Positions 8,079 to 16,022 of a stretch of DNA of 34,034 nucleotides are shown piece by piece. The position numbers were made by a program, and so were the translations under genes. Where the stretch lies: NCBI GenBank assembly GCA_002689345.1, contig NZFU01000051.1:1-34034 (forward strand), written 5' to 3'. Below the pieces are notes generated by a model. It worked only from the letters and a program-made list of their open reading frames with translations, did not search any database and was not told the origin of the DNA. Numbering within the stretch: the stretch's first letter is position 1; each line of letters begins with the position of its first letter. The stretch comes from Methanobacteriota archaeon (GTDB lineage Archaea > Thermoplasmatota > Poseidoniia > Poseidoniales > Poseidoniaceae).

Positions 8079-9803
8079 ATGGGTCTGAAGGAACGGCTAG
8101 GTATTGACCTCGGCGTTTTCAAAGAATCTACAACATGGAAAGCGTTAGGAATTGGAATAGTTCTGTTCTCCATAATCGGATATGCAGGCCTTTCAATGTT
8201 CGATATCGCTTCATCGGGTTATGGAGTTGATAGAGACGAGATTCGTCTTGCACCAGATTTCGAAGTAGAGACTGTAAATCGAACGGTTGAGGAGTCTGAA
8301 TTAGTCAATGAAAGCGGGTGGTTCAAACTTTCAGACCACCGAGGCAAAGTCGTAATCATTGATTTTATGGCAATAGATTGTGCTAATTGTCATTTAGTCC
8401 AAGAGCATCTGGAAAATGAAATTGAAGATTGGAGAGATTATGATGGAGAATATGAAATCGTCATCATATCAGTAGGTAGCTGGTATCCTTCTCCAGTGAT
8501 GGAAGGTGAATCATTGGAGATGCTGAATGAGACATTTGGTGATACCGACTCAGATTCTCATATGCCGTGGATTGTTGCTACAGGAGATATGGATTCGGTT
8601 TTGAAATCAGAAGTAATCCACTCCGGAATGAATAATTCCTCGCTTTCACTTGACGATGGAGTATATTGTTTGGAAGCTTGGGTAGATGATTCTGAAAGGG
8701 AAATTTCCTGTATCGATATTGGTGTAACCGATAACTCGCACGATAACGATGATTTGTCCAACGATGTTGATGGAATTGAAATTATCTTTGAAGCAAATTC
8801 CTCACTTAATTTCACTATCGATACATCACTTGAAGGAAATGTCAGTTGGGAATTAATTGAAATGATTAGAGGCGATATGGTAGAGGAATATCAAGCACAA
8901 GCAATTCCTGTTGCTCTAATCATAGACCATGAAGGATTCATTATTGCAAAGGCAAGTTCGGGAACACCTACTGGTGGCTGGGGTGATTTCGATTCAGCAG
9001 TATTGGCTGCTGCCGATGGTGAGGCAGAGGATTTGCGATTCTCCCTAGCCAAAGTTGATCGATCAGCAGGTGCTATTTTCTCGATGGGATTATTGCTTGG
9101 AGTATTGGTATATTTCTCTCCTTGTGCATTCCCAATCTTACCTGGATACATCTCATATTACATCGGATTAGGGCAGCGTGAAGATGAATTAATCGAGGCT
9201 GGCAAACTGGAAAGTAAAATGCCTGCACATTGGATATTGGGTGGTCTTGCAGCATTAGGGCAGTTGACATTCTTCGCTATCATTGGAATTATTGTATTCG
9301 GCCTTGGTAGTGTAATCAATCTATCAGGTGTTCTGCATTATTTCGCATTAGCAGTTGCGATATTATTGATTGTTCTTGGTGCATTCATGCTAACTGGAGG
9401 AACAGCACACTTACTCGGATTCGTGCAGAAATTAGTTGACAAGTATTCTACAACTGAAATGGATGACCGATTTACTCCCAAGCGAAATATGTACCTTTGG
9501 GGAATTGGATATTCTGCAGCATCCATCGATTGTACAGCAGCCGCGGTGATTCCTTTCATCGCATACCTTGCAATCATTGGTGGAGCGGCAACATGGACTG
9601 GATTAGGTGGTCTCATGCTATCTGTAAGTCTTCTAATGATTACAGTGACCACGGTTGTAGGCCTAGGTCAGCAACAATTCATCACAATTCTCAGAAGATC
9701 AACTGGCTTGATCAAGGCTATTGGTGCATGGATGATGATGATGGCAGGAATCGCTCTAACTTTCTACTTGACTCAGCCTGAACTAATCGCAAGTTGGCTG
9801 TGA
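8079..9803 (+). CDS. Thioredoxin-like domain fused to DsbD/CcdA-type transmembrane thiol-disulfide transporter
   Basis: N-terminal TM anchor, redoxin-like region with CANC (MAIDCANCHLVQEHL), then hydrophobic domain with SPCAFPILPGYISYYIGL and GYSAASIDCTAAAVIPF, the paired Cys of CcdA/DsbD. Start at MGLKERLGI preferred over ORF start 8016. Confidence 0.92.
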   Translation: MGLKERLGIDLGVFKESTTWKALGIGIVLFSIIGYAGLSMFDIASSGYGVDRDEIRLAPDFEVETVNRTVEESELVNESGWFKLSDHRGKVVIIDFMAIDCANCHLVQEHLENEIEDWRDYDGEYEIVIISVGSWYPSPVMEGESLEMLNETFGDTDSDSHMPWIVATGDMDSVLKSEVIHSGMNNSSLSLDDGVYCLEAWVDDSEREISCIDIGVTDNSHDNDDLSNDVDGIEIIFEANSSLNFTIDTSLEGNVSWELIEMIRGDMVEEYQAQAIPVALIIDHEGFIIAKASSGTPTGGWGDFDSAVLAAADGEAEDLRFSLAKVDRSAGAIFSMGLLLGVLVYFSPCAFPILPGYISYYIGLGQREDELIEAGKLESKMPAHWILGGLAALGQLTFFAIIGIIVFGLGSVINLSGVLHYFALAVAILLIVLGAFMLTGGTAHLLGFVQKLVDKYSTTEMDDRFTPKRNMYLWGIGYSAASIDCTAAAVIPFIAYLAIIGGAATWTGLGGLMLSVSLLMITVTTVVGLGQQQFITILRRSTGLIKAIGAWMMMMAGIALTFYLTQPELIASWL

Positions 9804-9819
9804 ATACGGTAGTGAGCAA

Positions 9820-10572
9820 ATGAAAGACATCAAGACATGTTTGATTCTACTTTTGCTTTTCTCAGCAAGTATCGCTGGTTGTTTATCAGAGGATGAAGAA
9901 AAGTCTGAACTCAATTTACAAGTCGATTATGATTCACTGAATGGAACAATTATCGAATCTTATTCTGATGGTGAACTTATCTCATCAGATATTGTAACAA
10001 TCAAATTTGATTTCTCTAAAACAACCTCAGCCCATGACTTATCACTATTTGGAGTGGATACTAATGATAGTCGTGACCCGATTGAAGTCAATGCTAAAGA
10101 GGCCTCTATAATCATGATTGATTTTTCAGAACATGGAATTTATGAGTTGTCACTATATGCAATTGATGAGGATGGTAATCAAGAAGACCAGTCGCTAAAA
10201 GTCAAAATCAATCTGCGCATCGAATGGATTGAATTGAGCACTATTAGCCCCGAATCATTGATGTTTGATCCAACTCCTAGCAATGGTGGCGAGCATGCAG
10301 AGTTTATTGAAATCGAATCTACTGTTGAAAATCCAAATCAGATTGAAGAATTTGGAGGTGGACAATCTGTGGGAATCACTTGGAGTATTATTGACGAGTA
10401 TGATGATACCTGCCAAAAAAATAGCGACCAAGTGGATAATGGCGACTCAGTGACTTGGATTACAATTCACTTTAACACATACTTGGTTCATGAATTAAAC
10501 ATCGAATACGATGATGGCCAGGATGACATTAATGTAAATCAATCAGTATCAATTATTTACGGTACTGAATAA
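9820..10572 (+). CDS. Putative secreted lipoprotein
   Basis: Signal peptide MKDIKTCLILLLLFSASIAGC with lipobox-like SIAGC, then acidic beta-rich region. Confidence 0.8.
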   Translation: MKDIKTCLILLLLFSASIAGCLSEDEEKSELNLQVDYDSLNGTIIESYSDGELISSDIVTIKFDFSKTTSAHDLSLFGVDTNDSRDPIEVNAKEASIIMIDFSEHGIYELSLYAIDEDGNQEDQSLKVKINLRIEWIELSTISPESLMFDPTPSNGGEHAEFIEIESTVENPNQIEEFGGGQSVGITWSIIDEYDDTCQKNSDQVDNGDSVTWITIHFNTYLVHELNIEYDDGQDDINVNQSVSIIYGTE

Positions 10573-10600
10573 TTCTAAACTACAAATTCAAATTTCTAGT

Positions 10601-11329
10601 TTACTCTGTGCTAGGAAATGCTTCATTCCATTCCTCATTGTTTGAAGATTTCATTGCAGGAATACACATCCAATACCAGCAACATATTCCAGTGACAATG
10701 CCAGTTATTAGGTCGAAAAAGAAATGTTGCTTTGTAGTCATTACTGAGATGCATAGAGCAACCCAAGCAACCCACACAAGCACTTCTTTGAATCCAGTGA
10801 TTATTTTCCAATGACGTAGCAACATCACAATCATCAGCGATTGAACTACATGCAGGCTCGGCCAAGCATTGTATGGCATGTCTGTGTTATGCATCAAATC
10901 TCCAAACCAGAATCCCCAGAAACCTTCACCCGCTCTTACATCTGCCGGTATTTGGTCACGAATGTACACTTCTGTTGGGAATAGGATGAATATCAGATTA
11001 ACAACCCAAGTCATTACAAATAGAGCCTGGTAAAATGCAAACATTTCCCTAATTCTTTCATCATTAACTCTACCAAACCATGCTGCTGCTGGGTAATACA
11101 AATACAAAGTAAGGTAAATGATAAAACTCCATCCGATGAATGGAACCATAGAATCAATTGGCATTATTGGGTCCATTACTGACCTGTCAAAATATCCCAT
11201 GATTTGGTTGATCACAGAATAGGGTAATGCCATGGCTAAAATCAATGATATTATTGTATACCAAAATAATTTGCTGTTTCCTTTTTCACGCCAGTGAGGT
11301 TGCCATACCTTCCATGGGCGCTTGAACAT
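10601..11329 (-). CDS. PAP2-superfamily membrane protein (PAP2_3 / Aur1-like lipid phosphatase or phosphotransferase)
   Basis: Multi-TM; motifs NAWPSLHVVQSLMIV and TTKQHFFFDLITGI match PAP2 C2/C3-type catalytic motifs. Confidence 0.85.
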   Translation of the reverse strand: MFKRPWKVWQPHWREKGNSKLFWYTIISLILAMALPYSVINQIMGYFDRSVMDPIMPIDSMVPFIGWSFIIYLTLYLYYPAAAWFGRVNDERIREMFAFYQALFVMTWVVNLIFILFPTEVYIRDQIPADVRAGEGFWGFWFGDLMHNTDMPYNAWPSLHVVQSLMIVMLLRHWKIITGFKEVLVWVAWVALCISVMTTKQHFFFDLITGIVTGICCWYWMCIPAMKSSNNEEWNEAFPSTE

Positions 11330-11353
11330 GGCCCTGCGAATACTTCTAACTAT

Positions 11354-12550
11354 TCAGGCAATCGGCGAGCCACAACTTGGGCAGGCAATCCATCCTGGTG
11401 AAATAACAGTTCCACAACACATTTTCGGAGCACTTGGCTTTTCGCCCCCAGCACCATCAACTACCTTCTGAGCAGTCTGCTGACGCAGCATTTCTTGCAT
11501 AACTTCAGGGGTTAGAGCGCCATGTTCGGCTGCCATTTCCATCATTTTCTGTTGGAATTCGTTTTGGCTATCCATTCTTTGAGTTTGGAAATTCTGTTGA
11601 TTTGCAATTCGGTCTGCCTTTCTAGCTTGAACTTCTGCAAACATGTCCATCGCTCTCTTTGATTTAGCATCGGCCTCATCAACACGGACTTCCATTTTAC
11701 CACGTTCATAATTTACTTCAGCTTCCCACTTGGCTTCTTGAGCCCTTAGGCCCTTCAATTCATGCTCTAATTCAGCGGTAACTTGCCCACGTGCTTTCGC
11801 TCTTGCGACATTGGACTCCATTTCGATACGTGCTAAAGTAATGGATTCAGTTTGTGCATAATGTGCTAATTGAGCTTCGGTATTTACTTGATTACCAGCG
11901 GTCTGTGCTTCTACAGCAGCACGGTGTCTTTGTACTAATTCCATATCTGTAGGATTGGTTACTGGGAATGCTTTGAGTAAAGTGAATCCTAGATTAGACA
12001 ATAGATTTCTCATGCCGGATTCAGCAGACATCTCAAATCTCTCTAAGAATGAAGCATCTCTTAATCCAGCAGCGTCTTGGCATGAAGCAAGACAAGGTGC
12101 AACGACACGTGCCTTAACTTCATCACCGACAATGGCGATCAAGCCATCTCGAGTAAGTGTAGGTGCATTATTCGCAAAGAAATTCAAAAGTTTAGGAATG
12201 TCATCAAGATTCATTCTCATTCTCAGGTTAGCAAAACCTTTCACTTTCTCTCCATTTGCAATTTGTCCCTCGAATGGAACCCAGTAGTCCATTGGTCCAG
12301 TCATTGCAAACAATAGACGTCTATCGCTGGCGGTAACGCCCATCTTGTCCCCAATCCAACGGCTAAAGCCACCGGCCATATTTTTGAGTAAAGTCTCGGT
12401 TAGAACATCTCCTATTCTACCATCTACAATCATAGCACAAGCTTCGTTAGGCTTGAGCATAACTTGCTGAGTAGAAAGGGTTTGTATCTTTTCTGCATTA
12501 ACCAATCTAGCAATTATATCGGGGCTATCTCTCCATCTGTAATTCGCCAT
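11354..12550 (-). CDS. SPFH-like domain protein with coiled coil and C-terminal zinc ribbon
   Basis: N-terminal SPFH/virion-core-like region (TQQVMLKPNEACAMIVDGRIGDVL), long charged coiled coil, C-terminal MCCGTVISPGWIACPSCGSPIA; no N-terminal TM segment. Confidence 0.8.
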   Translation of the reverse strand: MANYRWRDSPDIIARLVNAEKIQTLSTQQVMLKPNEACAMIVDGRIGDVLTETLLKNMAGGFSRWIGDKMGVTASDRRLLFAMTGPMDYWVPFEGQIANGEKVKGFANLRMRMNLDDIPKLLNFFANNAPTLTRDGLIAIVGDEVKARVVAPCLASCQDAAGLRDASFLERFEMSAESGMRNLLSNLGFTLLKAFPVTNPTDMELVQRHRAAVEAQTAGNQVNTEAQLAHYAQTESITLARIEMESNVARAKARGQVTAELEHELKGLRAQEAKWEAEVNYERGKMEVRVDEADAKSKRAMDMFAEVQARKADRIANQQNFQTQRMDSQNEFQQKMMEMAAEHGALTPEVMQEMLRQQTAQKVVDGAGGEKPSAPKMCCGTVISPGWIACPSCGSPIA

Positions 12551-12554
12551 AGTA

Positions 12555-13106
12555 TCACTTCTTTACTTTCTTTTGTTTTAGTCCGGAAAGGACATTTGCT
12601 CTTGCTCCGAAAAATCCTCGGCAACTGGTGACCATCTGTGTAGTTTGTAAAGCCAACTGGCGAGGTTCACCTTCTCCTGTTGCAATACAATGTTCAGCAC
12701 TATTTGCAATATTTACTGCTTTAGTAACCATGTCGATGACCTCATGGTCATGTTTGATTAATTTTTTGAGGTCCTTATTTGATGGTGATCTTTGTCCTGA
12801 AAGGAAAGCATGCTCCATACCGGCAACAGCCTTATTCACATCTTCAATCAAGTAATCACATTCTTCGAGACACTGTTTTGCAGCACGTGCGACTTCGATG
12901 TTTCCTGAACGGAATTGACTATCAAACATATTCTGCATGTGGCTCCTAACTCTTCCTGCTGCACGAGAGATTTCATCTCGAACCATTTTGTCAGTTTCAA
13001 TGCGAGAGCCCTTGGTATAACCATTGTATCCAAGCAGGACTAATTGTACACCGCGAATGTATGGCACAACATCGAGTGGAGTTCCAATCATAGTCTTCCC
13101 TAACAC
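12555..13106 (-). CDS. Hypothetical alpha-helical protein, co-oriented 4 bp upstream of the SPFH gene
   Basis: 183 aa ORF, helical character, basic C-terminus (GLKQKKVKK). Start could be MLGKTM or MIGTPL. Confidence 0.78.
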   Translation of the reverse strand: MLGKTMIGTPLDVVPYIRGVQLVLLGYNGYTKGSRIETDKMVRDEISRAAGRVRSHMQNMFDSQFRSGNIEVARAAKQCLEECDYLIEDVNKAVAGMEHAFLSGQRSPSNKDLKKLIKHDHEVIDMVTKAVNIANSAEHCIATGEGEPRQLALQTTQMVTSCRGFFGARANVLSGLKQKKVKK

Positions 13107-13172
13107 TATTAGGTGCGCACTACCATATGATGCTAACGCTAAAAACAGCCAAAAATCACAAAATAAGCCAAA

Positions 13173-14636
13173 TCACTGGTCTAAATTTGATTGATTTCGA
13201 GAAACTATCTCCGAACCGATAATCGTCACCAATCCTGAACCGATTAATGCAGACAAAAACACTTCTAAATTAGCTAGTCCAAAATCATTGGTTGGTGATG
13301 TCAAGTATCCAATTCCTGTACTGAAATCAGCAGTATACATTCCATATATTACTACTGAAAGTAATCCACTTATTGCACCTGCTAAAGATGCACGTGAATC
13401 GATACGATGCCATAGTGTTAGTAGTACGGGTAAGACGGTGGCAGCAGCTAGTAAATCAGCAAATAAGAAAATCCCGAATACACTTGCAGCATCGAATGTG
13501 AAACTGCCAATAGTAGGCCCAGTCGCTAGATATATCGCCAACGGTATCATTGCAACAGTGGCGATTCGAGCCTGGTTCAAATTCATTTTTCCATCAGAAA
13601 GATCTCTGGTAATAGATGCTGAAATCGCATTTTGTAATGTATCAACACTTGAACAAACTAGTGCGATTCCAAGAACTACAAATCCTGCAATAATTAGCAC
13701 ATGTACATCCTCCAACAAAACGAAGAATGCAGCTGATGGGTCTGAAGCAGTTCCCTTTGCAGCCGCAACGGTTCCCAGAACTCCCATAATGAATACCAAT
13801 GGTAAAACAAGTCCAGCTGCAAGTAGAGACCCCTTTTTGAGAGCTTCTTCGTCTTCTGATGCCCATGCTCTTTGCCAATTCCCTTGCGAAAACATTTCAG
13901 CGGCTGTAATCGCTACAACAAGCGCCAACCCTGATTTGAATGAATCCATGTAAGACATACTTCCAATACTCCAATTATCTTCACCTTCGGGATTGTATGC
14001 TTTGGCATCTGAAATCAAAGAACTTAGGTCTCCTGCAAATAATACCAATAGAAGAGTAATGATGAGCCATAGTACTACCCATGCCTGGATTTTATCAGTT
14101 CGAAGCGAGGTAGGTAATCCTCCATATGCAGTATATGCTGCAGTTACGATACCGACTGCAACCATCGGAATGATTGGGTCCATGTCAGATAAAACATGCA
14201 TAGCTTTACCGATGGCTGTAAATTCTGCAAACAGGAATGTGAACATGTAAGTTACTGATATGATACCCACATAGATCTGCATAGGCCTGCCTATTTGCAT
14301 TCTTACATAATCGGCAAGGGTAACTCCATCCGGCAATTTCCTTCGAATCTTCGGCCCCACGTATGCGAGAAGGAGAAATGGTGTTGAGGCAGAGACAGCA
14401 TATCCTACAACATCCCAAAATCCACCCCAATACCCTACTTCGGATGGACCAAACAATATCCATATTCCCATTCCTGAGGCAAAAAGACTGAGTCCAATCT
14501 TTAGCCAATTTTGCGTACCTCTAGCTGATAAGTATTCATCAGCATCTATTTTTTTTGTTGTTGCAGCCTTGTATCCAATGTAGCCGAAGAATCCAAGCGT
14601 TGCAATCATCAACCAATATGCAATATTCGTGTTCAT
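13173..14636 (-). CDS. Sodium:solute symporter (SSF) family transporter
   Basis: About 13 TM segments; VTAAYTAYGGLPTSLRTDKIQAWVV is characteristic of SSF. Confidence 0.93.
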   Translation of the reverse strand: MNTNIAYWLMIATLGFFGYIGYKAATTKKIDADEYLSARGTQNWLKIGLSLFASGMGIWILFGPSEVGYWGGFWDVVGYAVSASTPFLLLAYVGPKIRRKLPDGVTLADYVRMQIGRPMQIYVGIISVTYMFTFLFAEFTAIGKAMHVLSDMDPIIPMVAVGIVTAAYTAYGGLPTSLRTDKIQAWVVLWLIITLLLVLFAGDLSSLISDAKAYNPEGEDNWSIGSMSYMDSFKSGLALVVAITAAEMFSQGNWQRAWASEDEEALKKGSLLAAGLVLPLVFIMGVLGTVAAAKGTASDPSAAFFVLLEDVHVLIIAGFVVLGIALVCSSVDTLQNAISASITRDLSDGKMNLNQARIATVAMIPLAIYLATGPTIGSFTFDAASVFGIFLFADLLAAATVLPVLLTLWHRIDSRASLAGAISGLLSVVIYGMYTADFSTGIGYLTSPTNDFGLANLEVFLSALIGSGLVTIIGSEIVSRNQSNLDQ

Positions 14637-14645
14637 ACTTATCCC

Positions 14646-15482
14646 TCAATTTAGTTGTGCAATTATTTTGTGCATTCTATCTACTAATTCTAAAGGATTG
14701 TGCGCTAGAATATACAGTGCAGGCTCCCATCCAAAAGCGCCCTCATCCAGAATAATATCAATTCCTTGGTGGGGTACTAAATCTCCTTTAGGGGCAAATG
14801 TCAGATTGAAATCTAATTCCTCACAAATAGTCTCGATCCTATCCTTGTCATCTCCTGGATGAATATTCAATATTGCAGTTTTTGCGCCATCATGGACTCT
14901 AGCATCAAGTAGCATGTTAGCTAAATGTTTAGATGCTCCAAACGCTGGAGTTTCATGATGGCGTAATGTGTTGTCAACTATTGTCACTTTGCCCGGGAAT
15001 GCAGCAACTTCTGCTGTTGATCTTGATGATTCGAGACAACAAGCGATATTCATTCCAACCGCTGGCATTTGCTTTTTCAATCTGTTAACATCAATTCTAG
15101 AAATCGCCCATTCCAATCTCTTCAGTAATGCTGTTTGTTCTTGGTCTGAATCAAGATCTGTACCTGTCAAAGACTTGTCGAACCGCAGTACTTGGCCTGG
15201 TGCAAATGCTATTTCCATGACAAATCTTGTACGGCTAGGTTTTGCGTTTGGTCCAAGTTGGCGAAGAGCCATTGATATTTCATGCGCCCAGCCATCGATA
15301 GTAGATCCATCAGACGTTCCAGCCATATGAGGCAATTCACGGTGTGCCATTCGTGATATTGTTGACTGGGTAGAACCCAAAATATCAGCTATTTCAGCCT
15401 GTGACCAATTCGAAGCCTTCAAATTTCTAGCTAATTGCATATGCAAACGTTCGAGCCACGCAGAGCCATCTGATCCTAACAT
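14646..15482 (-). CDS. thiR: HTH transcriptional regulator with C-terminal ThiN domain (ThiR-like)
   Basis: N-terminal HTH (NWSQAEIADILGSTQSTISRM); C-terminal MPAVGMNIACCLESSRSTAEVAAFPGK...FGASKHLANMLLDARVHDGAKTAILNI...GIDIILDEGAFGWEPALYILAHNPLELVDRM matches the ThiN (archaeal thiamine-phosphate synthase-type) pattern. Confidence 0.87.
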   Translation of the reverse strand: MLGSDGSAWLERLHMQLARNLKASNWSQAEIADILGSTQSTISRMAHRELPHMAGTSDGSTIDGWAHEISMALRQLGPNAKPSRTRFVMEIAFAPGQVLRFDKSLTGTDLDSDQEQTALLKRLEWAISRIDVNRLKKQMPAVGMNIACCLESSRSTAEVAAFPGKVTIVDNTLRHHETPAFGASKHLANMLLDARVHDGAKTAILNIHPGDDKDRIETICEELDFNLTFAPKGDLVPHQGIDIILDEGAFGWEPALYILAHNPLELVDRMHKIIAQLN

Positions 15483-15525
15483 ATACTTTCCTGAGGGCTA
15501 TACTTATTCAATATTCCTAACTAAA

Positions 15526-15540
15526 AATGCATATTGCATT
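15526..15540. promoter_or_regulatory. Inverted repeat AATGCA-TAT-TGCATT, candidate operator upstream of thiR-like gene
   Basis: Perfect 6-bp arms, 3-nt spacer, 44 bp upstream of the thiR-like start codon. Confidence 0.45.
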
Positions 15541-15704
15541 AAGTTTTACAGTCGCATTGAAAAATCATCCTATGGCATTTTTTCTATATCCTGCATAAAA
15601 CGGTGTACTGGGAGCATTACCTAAACTCGGTAAAAAAGACTCCTATTTTTTGAAATTCTAAGGTGTGGATTAAGCATATTTATATTTCACAAAAGGTAGT
15701 GTAA

Positions 15705-15752
15705 ATTATGACATAATGTTCTAATTATTCATTATGCATAGTTAAATATGCA
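15705..15752. promoter_or_regulatory. Cluster of two inverted repeats: ATTATG-A-CATAAT (15705-15717) and TGCATA-GTTAAA-TATGCA (15735-15752)
   Basis: Perfect 6-bp arms in both, just downstream of a TATA-like run (catatttatatttc, ~15675-15688). Confidence 0.4.
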
Positions 15753-16022
15753 CCTCAACGAAAAAGACTACAGGGAGCGATAAATGTAAAATTTTCATGT
15801 TAAATAGCCTAAAAAACGAGAATAATCTCACAATATCTGGATATGGCAAAAACACTGAGAGTTGTAATTCTAAATAATCAAATTATGGCAAATATTTGTC
15901 AATAAATTAGTTCGGATAGCAATCGTATGTATTGAGCCTTACAATTGAATTCAAAAAACTAGTATAACAGCCCGGTTATACACAGGGTTCTAAACCCGCC
16001 TCCGATGGGGTAAGCCTGAGGG

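Noticed and set aside
13288-13953. 221-aa plus-strand ORF
   Set aside because: Fully antisense to the SSF symporter, low-complexity composition; shadow ORF.
15748-15783. 11-codon ORF MHLNEKDYRER in the long intergenic region
   Set aside because: Too short to separate from chance without conservation data.
15961-16010. tRNA-like T-arm GGGTTCTAAACCC
   Set aside because: Does not fit the TTCRA loop consensus, and no matching acceptor stem or anticodon arm is found at the right distance on either strand; only a short hairpin.
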